This document shows, piece after piece, positions 49,801-59,262 of a DNA stretch of 64,000 bases. Under the pieces are notes generated by a model. The model was not told where the DNA came from. It made no database searches and worked only from the letters and a program-made list of their open reading frames with translations. Position numbers and translations under genes: made by a program. How positions within the stretch are numbered: the stretch's first letter is position 1; the number at the start of each line of letters is the position of its first letter. The stretch comes from Oryzias latipes (taxonomy: Eukaryota; Chordata; Actinopteri; Beloniformes; Adrianichthyidae): the NCBI RefSeq assembly GCF_002234675.1, contig NC_019881.2, positions 16,983,494 through 17,047,493 of the forward strand, written 5' to 3'.

Positions 49801-50991
49801 GACAAACCTCAGGGGTGTCCACATAAAGGAGGGATTCTGCCCCAGGACGGACAGGCGATATACCAGAACTCTTCGAGAGAGTTAGCTTTTCTAATCCTAC
49901 AACTACGCATTTAAATGGTCCACCAACTTTAGATCTGAAGCTTTTCCAGTAGTCTTTTAATTATGATTGTACCGTTTTTTAGCCAAAATATAAAAACATT
50001 TTAGACAGTTTCTGCAGAGTGACAGGACTTTAGTAGAAAATCCCCCTAAGTTATGGGCGGGACTGTAGGCGCTGAGCAACACCCCCCCATCACCACCACC
50101 ACCACCTGTTGCCGATACTACAAGTGGATACTGGAGTAATCCAATCGTACAGTTTGAGCCAGATCAGCTCAAACGAGGAAAACAGACATACATCGATCTA
50201 GTTGTCTACAAGTGGATGCATCAGAATGGAGCGGAGCAGGGAGCTTGTGGACCCCCCCCAACGTATTTTCTACTTTACATATAAGCTCTTTTCCAAACAG
50301 CATTTTTTTTTGATCTGCTCCTGATTCGCAGCTATGTGAATACTCGGAAAATGCTATTTTGAGCTGAACTTTAATTATAAATGTTGTCCATCATAAGAAT
50401 AATGCCACAATATGATGATAAAAACATAACCTTCATCAGAATAGGTCTTCAAAACAGGAAATGATGTGGCGGTAAAATGGCAACAATAAGAAAAAACAAA
50501 AAGGCAACCTCAGACATCAATTCAATTCAATTCAATTCAATTTTATTTGTATAGCCCAAAATCACAACAACAGTCGTCTCGATGGGCTTCGAAGTAAAAC
50601 ATGAAATCAAAAGGATCACGAATACAAAGAGTTCAATAGAAAAATACTAAAATGAACTAACAAACTGACTAAGCTATACTGGCATCCCTGCCCTTAGACC
50701 CCCCTACATCACATGCCAGGAAGGTTGTATAAGTTCTGTGAGGAGTGATAACACTCACAGGAGGAGTGATAACACTATTCCCTCTTTTAGGTGGTCTATC
50801 TCCACTCCAACAAGATTGCTGCTGTGGGAACAGAGGACTTCTGTCCTCCTAACTTCAACACCAAAAAGGCCATGTACTCCGGCATTAGCCTGTTCAGCAA
50901 TCCTGTGCCTTACTGGGAAGTTCAGCCCATCACCTTCCGCTGCGTCTTCGACCGCACCGCCATTCAACTCGGAAACTACAGGAAGAAGTAG
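40883..50991 (+). CDS. dcn: Decorin, class I small leucine-rich proteoglycan
   Basis: Coding exons: 40883-41096, 45523-45635, 46873-47086, 48716-48829, 48929-49022, 49117-49255 and 50791-50991. Phases match at every junction and all introns are GT-AG; the product is 362 aa. The signal peptide ends near Ala16. Ser35 in DPGSG is the likely glycosaminoglycan attachment site. Cys 55, 59, 61 and 68 form the class I cap CX3CXCX6C. LRRs follow, including [12 protein letters not shown] and the conserved collagen-binding strand [11 protein letters not shown]. Cys314 and Cys347 make the C-terminal ear loop, and the end IQLGNY matches vertebrate decorin. N-glycosylation motifs NIT and NGS are present. 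The acceptor before the first coding exon is either at 40863 or 40873. Decorin binds collagen and growth factors in the matrix. Two introns are about 95 bp, whereas the last is filled with mobile elements. Confidence 0.97.
41672..41694 (+). repeat. (CTC)n microsatellite in decorin intron
   Basis: A short run of about seven CTC units in the first coding-gene intron. Confidence 0.9.
43290..43352. mobile_element. Terminal part of a hAT-like element in decorin intron
   Basis: The phrase 'agccacatgtgactcaggtt' followed by gcagacccctg is a characteristic end of fish hAT-type elements. The opposite end was not located; the element may reach left towards 42550. Confidence 0.45.
43925..44100 (-). mobile_element. 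Retroelement tail fragment in decorin intron
   Basis: The phrase 'ctttatttgtgtagcacctt' followed by A-rich sequence is a common 3' LINE end in fish, here inverted. Only a fragment remains, next to a family A copy. Confidence 0.4.
44126..44408 (-). mobile_element. Family A element, internally deleted, in decorin intron
   Basis: The segment has family blocks in reverse order: 'tctaggacagggtggcagta', the GC-rich centre 'aggcccgcccccacatccc', 'ctagcttacagcccctcac', then the remnant frame [11 protein letters not shown], ending aatcagagtggg. About half of the element, after the frame start, is deleted. Confidence 0.8.
44428..44545 (+). mobile_element. SINE 3' fragment in decorin intron
   Basis: 'ctgcgacggactggcgacct' followed by gtccagggtgtactccgcc is the conserved 3' body of an abundant fish SINE. 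The pol III head is absent. It lies about 20 bases after the family A copy. Confidence 0.75.
47605..48315 (-). mobile_element. L2-clade LINE 3' fragment with broken reverse-transcriptase tail, in decorin intron
   Basis: On the minus strand the sequence reads [10 protein letters not shown], then [11 protein letters not shown], then [10 protein letters not shown] and KQLHW, in order but with frameshifts and stops. These are the conserved C-terminal motifs of L2-type LINE ORF2. It ends in an untranslated tail with 'ggcgcctaattaaataaaat' and a (att)n-like end at 47605. It is 5'-truncated and dead. It lies antisense to decorin between the third and fourth coding exons. Confidence 0.85.
48461..48472 (-). 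promoter_or_regulatory. CTCF-like motif, reverse orientation, in decorin intron
   Basis: GCCCTCTGCTGG is the reverse complement of CCAGCAGAGGGC, a full match to the CTCF core. It points left, towards the forward motif at 9098. Binding cannot be judged from sequence. Confidence 0.45.
49366..49560 (+). mobile_element. hAT-like element fragment in last decorin intron
   Basis: It starts 'caggggtgcgcaaacgtttt' followed by gactcttgggccacagagg, a typical fish hAT terminal sequence. The other end is lost or overlain by the next element. Confidence 0.5.
49568..49880 (-). mobile_element. Retroelement fragment in last decorin intron
   Basis: It shares 'atagcccaa', 'ctcaatgggcttc' and 'gggcatccctgcccttata' with 50519-50710, so both are copies of one family. 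It includes a run of about 16 A near 49770. Confidence 0.55.
49920..50447 (-). mobile_element. Family A element in last decorin intron
   Basis: Reverse-order family blocks are present: 'gtcttttaattatgattgta', 'gacagtttctgcagagtg', 'ttatgggcgggactgtaggc', and the remnant frame with [12 protein letters not shown]-like damage followed by a D-A-S-E-W segment. It ends 'cttcatcagaataggtct'. It carries a large part of the element but is point-mutated. Confidence 0.8.
50519..50710 (-). mobile_element. (tcaat)n-tailed retroelement fragment in last decorin intron
   Basis: It begins with five 'ttcaa' units, then tttatttgtatagcccaa, then a body matching the fragment at 49568-49880. It ends about 80 bases before the last decorin exon. 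Confidence 0.6.
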
Positions 50992-51646
50992 AGCGTCCAG
51001 ACAGCCCGCTTTGAGGAAGCGCGTGTTTGTAAATGAGTGTACGAACGTTTTGAGCGTGTGCATGTTTGACTATAGCCGGACGACACTGACCATCCACCCT
51101 TTCTACAACTGCCACCCCAAACAGTAATGACATTACTAACACCATGCTGTCAGAACATCACTTCCTGTTATCTGAAAATATTAAACACATATCCCGGAGA
51201 ACATTAATAGATAAAAACTGCATTTGTGAAACTAAAGAAAAGGCATTCCAGTTATGTTTTTCCAAGCACTCACTAGATTGGAAAAAGTCAAAATATATTT
51301 AAAGAAAAACCTAAATGATAAATGAAGTTTCTCTCTGGAAAAAAGTAATGAACTTCAGTTTGGTAAGGGTTTTTTTGGACTTTTATCTCTTTTAAATTAC
51401 ACTTGCCTGTGGAGCAGGCCCCTTTCACAACCTTTCTGCTAGATGTGTGTAGCACAAAAATTTGTTTTCCATGTATTATTATCCAAATGAACTCCGCAAA
51501 AAGACCTGAACTCTTTATTGTATCCACTTCTGCCATTGCCTGTGTTTTCTTCTGTAGTGTTCTACTTCACCTTTTCTTCATGTCATCCCCTTTATTAAGT
51601 GTGTAATTTTCCTAAAGCAAGGTGAAAGCAGCAACTAAAAATGCAG

Positions 51647-51652
51647 AATAAA
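51647..51652 (+). terminator. Candidate decorin poly(A) signal
   Basis: AATAAA about 660 bases after the stop codon, giving a 3' UTR of plausible length. Confidence 0.5.
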
Positions 51653-52159
51653 CCATATACATTTTAAACAGAAGTAATTTCCAAAGAATGTGCATCTTCT
51701 TGACTCTTAACAAGAGCTTTATGAACTATTCTGTTTGTTTTCCTCATTGCTTTTGTGACCTTTATTACTTTAGCAGTAATTCAAGGGCGTTTCCATGACA
51801 CCCTTGTTTTTGTGGATGTTGTATGTAAAGATGCTGTATATAAATGCTGTGTAAAAACAACAATACTTCTCATTGCTTAAAAAGGCACAAGATTTCTTGT
51901 CACCAACAAAAGGTCTTCCTCTCGTCTTCCAGGAGCAGGCGCTCCAGCTAAGGCGTCCAGGAAAAAATAAACTCCAGATGGAAAAAGAGGAGCAGTTTTT
52001 GATGGGGGTGGGGGTGGGGCCATTTTCATTGGGAAAATGGAAACAAAAGTGGCACAGGTACAAATGGGGGGGGGGTCTTTATGTAAATTTAACAAAAACA
52101 AAAAAATATTATTATATATCAACTTTCATTGAAAATGAAAAGGAAATTGTTCTTTCAGC

Positions 52160-52573
52160 TTTCATTTCTCGTCATCCCCTTGTTTACACTCTCTCCCACT
52201 AGCTTACAGCCCCTCACACCCCCAACCTAACATTACCAGTGCAACAAAAAGGTTAGCAATAATTGAACTATCCAGTCGTACAGTTTTGAGCCACATTCCA
52301 GCCTGGACGAGGAAAACGAAGACGTACGAGTGGATAAATCAGAATGGGGTGAATCATGGAGCTTGCGGCCTGCTGATTGTATTTTCTACATAACTACAAG
52401 CTTATTTTAACAGCTTTTTTTATCATTTGTTCCAGATACACAACAATTTGAATAAAGAAATGCTCAGAAATACAGTTTTAATCGTAATTTTCTTTTTACT
52501 TGTCCTCCATCCTGTCCTGAGACGAATGCAAGAACATACAAAAAAAATGATTTTCACTGCACTACATAGGTCT
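52160..52573 (-). mobile_element. Family A element, 5'-truncated, downstream of decorin
   Basis: It starts within the GC-rich centre ('ctctcccactagcttacagc'). It retains the remnant frame (YSFEPHSSLDEENED in the + direction, after a broken start), and continues through the body to about 52573. Confidence 0.8.
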
Positions 52574-54834
52574 TAAAATATGCAATAAGGGCCTCCTTAT
52601 CAAAACTGAAATGTTTTGATAAAATTGTCTTAAAAAGAATAACAAAAGACAGTGCTTGTTGAATAATAAAATAAAAAAACATAAAACAATGTTTTAATTT
52701 AGAAATTTAGACTGAAGGGATAAGTATTTTTCAAAATAAAAGCCTAGCTTTTCACATGTTGCAACCTGATGAGCACTTCAAAGTCATCCAATTCATCTTC
52801 ATTTCCTTTCTCTACACATTGGCTTTCTGCCATCTGGCTATCATAAGTCACATGACAGTTTTTTCTTTATACCATGTTGAGTCCTATCAAAAAGGAAATG
52901 GTGTTTTTTTTCCTTGTGCAAGCAAAACATTAAAGGCATGGAAGTAATCCTTGGCTACCATCAAATGTTTGGTTTAATGACAAAAAAAAATTTGCAACGT
53001 ACCATATAATTCAGGACTCCACTTAATTTACCGTCACCTCGAATGGAGAAAAAAAACTGTATATTTTTTTATGCAATTGGAAATCAATTCATGCATAAAG
53101 GGGTTAAAAGAGGTGGGAACCGGCTGACTTTTTCCTTATCAAAGAAAAAGTGAGATAATTGAAACATTTTATCATTTTAATCATGACTAAGCCTTAAATC
53201 CATTTTATTTTCATTTTTTAATTCACACTTGAGAAATCAAATAGTGGAGGCAGCCTTTAATAAAACATAACGATAATAAATTTGCACAAATGTACTGAAA
53301 GTTGTGACTGACTCAAAGACCTTTGCCTCAGATGCATTTTTGGACTTTACTCAAACCAGTACAAAGCTTCAGTGTTGGAGCTCTGGAGCTCATCCCAGGA
53401 CCCCGGAGTGGGTTCAAAACAGCAACACCACTGTACTTAAGTCTATTGCCCCCATGTGGTGGTAAAAGGCACCATCTTAATTATTCATCCCTTCTTGATT
53501 TATAATAATGAGTATGGTGCAACCTCATAATGTTCTGAACAGACCTGGCAGGTCTAAAGCAGTCCGGCTCACAGACTGTGTTTGGTTCTGAAACCTGAAC
53601 ATTAATTATGAAAAGCAGGGTGTTTTTTTTAAACACTAGAAATGATATACCAAATCTCCCACAATTTCTTCTAAGACTGTACACACTTTATAAATAAAAA
53701 GGGGGCTTCAACCAATTTAAATTATTGTAACCCCCATAACTCCAGAGTTTCTTTAGAAACTACATTGTGGTTCTGTGATGTAACAACAGGTCTGGTGCCT
53801 TAAGAAGATCCTCTCAAAGGATTTAATTCGCAGGGTCACTCCTGCTACACATGCAAGCCCATGCGACCAGGTTAAAGAATCAATCGCACATGGAGAAGTC
53901 TCTGTTTGAAGCAGTGCTTAACACATGACTTCATGGCAGGAACAGAAGGTGGTGTCTGGCTGCTGTCTGAGATTATATTAGAAGCTCCTGTGTGTCTCCG
54001 CCAAGGAGTCCAAAAATACCCCGTTCGCTAATATGCTTGCTCCGATCTCCATCTGGGTACTGCAGACAGAGCATGTGCATACATGGCTTAGTAGTAAAGT
54101 TGTTTTTCTTTACCTCTCGTGCTGTGAATGTTTCGTAATTGAGAAGTAGCCGACAGAAATGACGGTTTACAAGCGTTATATTAACTTTCTTACATTTTAC
54201 ATGAATTAAATTGTGTTAAATATAAATATATGAATCCTTATTGTGAGATTGCAGATGTGATTTGAAGACAAAAACAAGGTTCTGATGTGATGATTTCTGC
54301 ATATAATCCACTTTCATGTGGGAGCAAAGTGGTTTTACCTCATGTTAAAAGCTTCACACTGACTTTAGATAACTCATTGAGAATGACGGATCACTCAGAC
54401 ACATTAAGTTCCTCACAGAGTCCCAGTAATTACTGAAGAGCAAGCCTGAGCCAGCACCTGCTGGAGGCTAACGTGAGTTTAAAATCAAACTGAAGTGCAC
54501 ATGTAGGTGTTGGTCCTATCAGTTTTATCTCGGATAATCAAACAAAAAGCATCGCCACAAATGTAAATGACAAAATCTAAAAATGTTAGATATTTACATA
54601 ATTATCAAAATGGAAGTGGTGTTTGTTGTGATGCTATGCAAAAACTATACAAAAATGTAAAAGTTTTGATTATTTAGCTTTTCTTGTAAAGCAAATCACA
54701 GAAGCTGCTTTTTTTTAATTATTTTATTAATGAGTTTGCATGCTATCATATGAAACTAACTCCACCCACTATCTGTACTGGCGTTTCCTTTCAGCTAAAA
54801 CTGAAACCTTACTCTTATGTGTGTGTGCGTGTAG

Positions 54835-54873
<39 letters not shown>

Positions 54874-56140
54874 TCAAACCCCACTTTTGAACTAATTTTG
54901 CTTTTTAATATTAGGATGCTGCTTCAATTAAGGCCACAGATATCTAATTAATATGATTTACTCATTTATGTATGGCTTTTTTTTTTTGCATCGATTTACA
55001 TTTTGTCTTGCGTTGGCATGCAAAAAACTCTTTACTATAAAGGAAATTGTTCTCAGTTTAGCACATTTTTTGGGATATTTTGAACAATAATCCTTCTGGA
55101 CTGACTCTTCTTGGCACTTGTTGCCTCCATTAGCATGGATGTACCTGTTACCTTATCTCCCATGAAGAATGCCTGTTGCTAAACTTACAAAGACAGTGGT
55201 TCATCTATGTTTATGTGTGTTTTATGTGTGTTCAACTTTTATGTGTGTTTATCTTAGACATCGCGATTTATTTTTTTTAAAATATCTGAGAATTATTTCC
55301 ACCACAAATATTCATACGGTATTTTATTATAAACTCTAAATTGAACACTTTTAGCATTTACTCATGCGTAAATATGAGGCACAACAAAAAAACAAAATCA
55401 TTTATTATCACTTCATTTAATCAAGGATCTGTTGAGTTCTTCAGGTAGACTTTCAGTCTCATTGTGAACCAACATTTATGCTCTCTAAAAGAAATACAAT
55501 TTACAAAGGAATGGTTCCAAAGCTTTGCTAGAAGTAAGCACTCCGTTAATTGTTTGATTTATTCCAAAAATGCATCACTATAAATGGAGAATAAGCACAA
55601 TAATATATATCAGAGCGATCTAACAACTGAACAAGAAAATTACAAAAGGTGAGAGTGCATCTCTTGCCGTCACTCTTGTCATTAATTTCATTCATTTTGA
55701 GTGTTGTTTTAAACTTTCACATCTCAAAAATGACTTTTCTGATTTCATCAAAGGAAATAAAAAAAGATACACGCAACTGGTAACATTTAATTATAAACCT
55801 GTTTGATTAAAAATAATCCAAGAAAACCTAAAGTATCTTGAGTATAAAAATTATTAAAAGGTTTAATCAAAACAAAATAACTGAAATCAGATGTCATTGA
55901 CTTTGTTTTTAACTGAAACAATTGTATTTTTACTGTTATTTTAATGTTTTAACTGAACAGTGTTTTGAGTGAGTGGCAACAAGATAAAGCAGTCATCTCA
56001 CCTTTTCTAAACATAAGATCTTTAGTTTGAAAGGCATTGATGGCCTTATTGTTTAGTATCATCAACATCTATCTAGAGAGTTGCTGGTTTAAATTCTAGA
56101 ACCAGCAGGATGGGTGCAACAGATGCCCAGCAGGTTACCA
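52574..56140. other. Intergenic decorin-lumican, no gene seen
   Basis: AT-rich DNA. A (GT)n run of about 30 bases lies at 54839-54868. No exon-like frames. Confidence 0.4.
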
Positions 56141-56144
56141 TAAG

Positions 56145-56390
56145 AGCAGTGGTGTAGTGGTTAGCACTCTCATGTCGCAGTGAGAAGCCCCTGGTATAAA
56201 TCCCATGTGGGTCCATTTTGTGTGCCGTTTGCATGCTCTCCTCGTCCAGGCAAATATATTCTCCGACACTCCAGCTTCCTCCACAGTCCAAAAACATGCA
56301 TCATAGGTTAAGTTTTGGTTCTAAATAGTCCCTAGGAATGAATGAGAGTGTGGCCCTGCAACAGACTGGTGAGCCTGGGCACATTGCATT
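56145..56390 (+). mobile_element. tRNA-derived SINE
   Basis: It has an A box (gtggtgtagtggttagcac), a B-box-like ggtataaatccc, then the body 'ccagcttcctccacagtcc', 'aaaaacatgca' and the 3' 'ctgcaacagactggtgagcc'. The tail matches the SINE fragment at 44428-44545. It is the more complete of the two copies. Confidence 0.85.
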
Positions 56391-56399
56391 AAAATGTTC

Positions 56400-57930
56400 T
56401 CAGCCTTACAATGAAATACACTATAAAAAAACTCTGGAAAACACTCTTAAGATTGATAATTTAGCGTCGTTTGATCACAACCTCTAATCACAGATTAGAT
56501 ACATTTAGATTCAGTTAAAAATTAACTGCCACTTTTCAGTTTCATTGTCATTTTGTGTAAATATTAGTCCATTAGGGTTTTTTTAAGTTAAATGTTTGGT
56601 CTTGTTTTAGTCTTTTTATTAACCTGCATACAATACATCAAACATAATTTTAAAAAAAAGTTTAAATTTTTAGTTATTTAAGCCCCAAACGCTGAGCCTG
56701 ATTTATGAACTAAGAAGAAATTAGATAAATAAATGAAATTGAACACGGCTGAACAAAAACCTTGTATCTTTAGCCTAATTAAAGGTTAAACACACAAAGA
56801 TCCAGCAAAGATGGAAGGAAAACCAAACCTTTATATATAGACTGAGAGGTAATGACCAAACAGAAAACAGGTTTGATGATTGAAAAATGAAAACAGGTGT
56901 GATACTAAGCGAGGCCTACAAATAAAAAAGAAAAAAAACTGACTAAACAAACATGAAAACTGAAATAAATCAAAATAAAAAACACAACGTATCACAAAAA
57001 CCTTTAACCAAGAACTAAAAGGAATGTTTTTGAGCAAGTTTCCGAAACAAATCTAAGTTTTCCGTCTTTTTAAATTCACATTTAAATACCCAAAACCCAA
57101 CTAAACTTTATAAAGCTTTATAATGTCCTAAAACTACAAAGAAGACATGCAAACTATTATGTTTTAAATAAAAGTTTAGGCACAACATATCCCAATCTCT
57201 TAATCTACCGTTACACTCTGCAGATAGATTTTTTTTTATCTAAAGGGATTTTTGAATTGATCACTGGATATGTAAGTGGACTACCAGACCACACTGTGAC
57301 CAATTCAATCCACATGCATGTTATGATCTGACGATAATTGTTCAAAAGATTAAAGAGCACCTCAGACTTTTGTTCTATTTTATTGTTAGAACAACACATC
57401 TTTGTACCATACGCGCAATGAGTCTGAGCTTTAAACTATGTTAAAAGATAGAAAAATCCACTGGCATATGGAATCATTTGGTTCTGCCTCACATTGTCTT
57501 TTTTCTTTCGTCCTGGTAAAAACAAAAACAAAAAGAGAAGATGAAATGTTTGCATCAAGTGTTGCATAAGTCTGCTTTTGCAGTTTTTGTGTGCTGTTGT
57601 CAGATTTTCCAAAGCTTGTGAGGCACGGCTCAATTCATTTTCTCCTCAAAACTGCCGTCTGGTATAATGGCTGCCAAAGGTTGTTGCATATTTATTTCCA
57701 CACATCTGTTTTTTTTTACCAGAACATTCCTACAGCTACTCAAGCTCAGGTTCTGCACGCATATTCTGGGACATTTGTTCATAAGAAAAATTTGGATTTT
57801 TGTGCACAGATATATTGCTAAGAAGTGTTGGTAAAGATGTGCTGAAATATTCCAAATTCTTTGCAGCACCTGTTCTTTGTTAGTTACCACCAGGCTTTTG
57901 GACAAAGGTTTCGGGATGACGTCCTGACTC
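56400..57930. other. Intergenic, lumican 5' flank
   Basis: No gene or strong repeat is seen. The lumican promoter should lie towards the right end, but no clear TATA box was found. Confidence 0.4.
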
Positions 57931-58041
57931 CTGTTTGCTAAGCCTCCCATCTTTCCGCTCCTCTTCCCTCCCCTTTTCTCTTCAGTCTCTCCATCAACCC
58001 GTCTCTCCTCCCCCTCTTTTCTCTTTTTTGTTTTTCTCCAG

Positions 58042-58122
58042 AGATTTGCAGTTTTTCCACACCACATTGCTCTTACCTCCTGGCCTTCCACCCCAAAAAC
58101 ACAAAGAAAGAGAAGCACAGGT
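58042..58122 (+). other. lum: Possible non-coding first exon of lumican
   Basis: It ends in a consensus donor (agcacag|gtatgg after 58122). Lumican normally has an untranslated first exon and this lies 1.1 kb before the coding start. The left edge is uncertain: the pyrimidine tract at 57935-58041 ends in tctccag and could be promoter sequence or an acceptor. Confidence 0.45.
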
Positions 58123-58699
58123 ATGGCTTTGAGATTTCCTGTTTGAATTTATGTCTGTTTTTTCCTGATGGAATTGCTGTTTTAGGCTGATACTGCAAAT
58201 ACATGTTATTAATTAAGCAAAAGTAAGGACAGGTTTAAATACTGGTATTTACGTTTCACCTGCTTAGGTTAGGTTGGATTTTGTGTCTGTATTTTTCTCA
58301 AGAATCAATCGGTCGGTACTATTAAAAGTCAATTTTGTTGCACTTCCAATGGCTCAGAGTGTTGGACCTTTTTCTAAATTTGTTTCATTTACCTTTTGCA
58401 CCAAACTGGATCACTATTTTTATTAAGATTGTGTTTTTTGGTTCTGCTGTAATCTTTAATGTGGCTTGACACTAAAGCGAACATCTGGATTTGTTGGTCC
58501 AAGCGTGGTTGACATAAATTCTTGACTGATTTTGGAACTATATGTGTGTCCCTTGGGTGCCAGGAGCCATTGGGGTTACATTTTGTTGATATTTTTTTAT
58601 GTGATTGTTAAGAATTTCAAATCCAACGTGTTGTTTGCCTATCCATAATTGAACAGCAGATTGATTTTATTTATGTAGATTTATTTTGCTCTTGAAAAT

Positions 58700-59218
58700 C
58701 CACTCTGATGAAAATTGTGTTTTTTGTTTTTGTCCTTGGGGCATTTTCTCATGATGGAGGACATGCATGTAAAAATAAAATTAAGCTCAAAAATGCATTT
58801 CAGAGTATGTCTTTATTCAAATCGTTGTGAATTAGAGCAAAAGAAAAAAATGCAGTTTGTAAAAGAGCATATTTGTGATGTACAAAATATGCTGGGTGAG
58901 CTCCTTGCTCCGCCTCATTCTGATTCATCCACTTGTAGATGAGAAAATCCATTACGTCTTTGTGTTCCTAATCCGAGATGGTATGTGGCTTCAAACTGTA
59001 CATATAGCTTGAATATTGCTCGCCATTTTTGTTGCACCAGTAATGTTGGGCTATGAGAGCATGTAAACAAAGCTCTTAGGGTGCTCTGGGTGACAGGAAG
59101 GAGGGTGGGGTTGCTCCATGCCAATGGTCCTGTCCCAAACTCAGAAGCTAATGAACTCGTGCCCTTCTGTAGAAACTATGTCCTAAAAAATAAAAAAAAT
59201 TTTTTTTGCTAAAAACAT
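58700..59218 (+). mobile_element. Family A element in lumican intron 1, next to the splice acceptor
   Basis: It starts with the terminal motif ccactctgatgaaaattgtg and holds the family blocks in order to 'gaaactatgtcctaaaaaat' near 59190. The remnant frame on the minus strand starts MASNIQAI. The right terminus is lost, and the element gives way to the lumican polypyrimidine tract, about 36 bases before the acceptor at 59254. Confidence 0.85.
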
Positions 59219-59262
59219 ATTTTTCAAATCTCCTTTCCTCTTTTGTCTCCCCAGCAGAAGTC

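Noticed and set aside
53445-53462. Third CTCF-like motif (gcccccatgtggtgg)
   Set aside because: It mismatches two core positions of the consensus, so it was not called.
56145-56215. tRNA gene
   Set aside because: The A and B boxes belong to a SINE: the cloverleaf is not intact and the SINE body follows.
57630-58118. 162-codon minus-strand frame
   Set aside because: It overlaps the purine-rich complement of the lumican 5' pyrimidine tract (Glu/Lys/Arg/Gly repeats) and has no recognisable domain.
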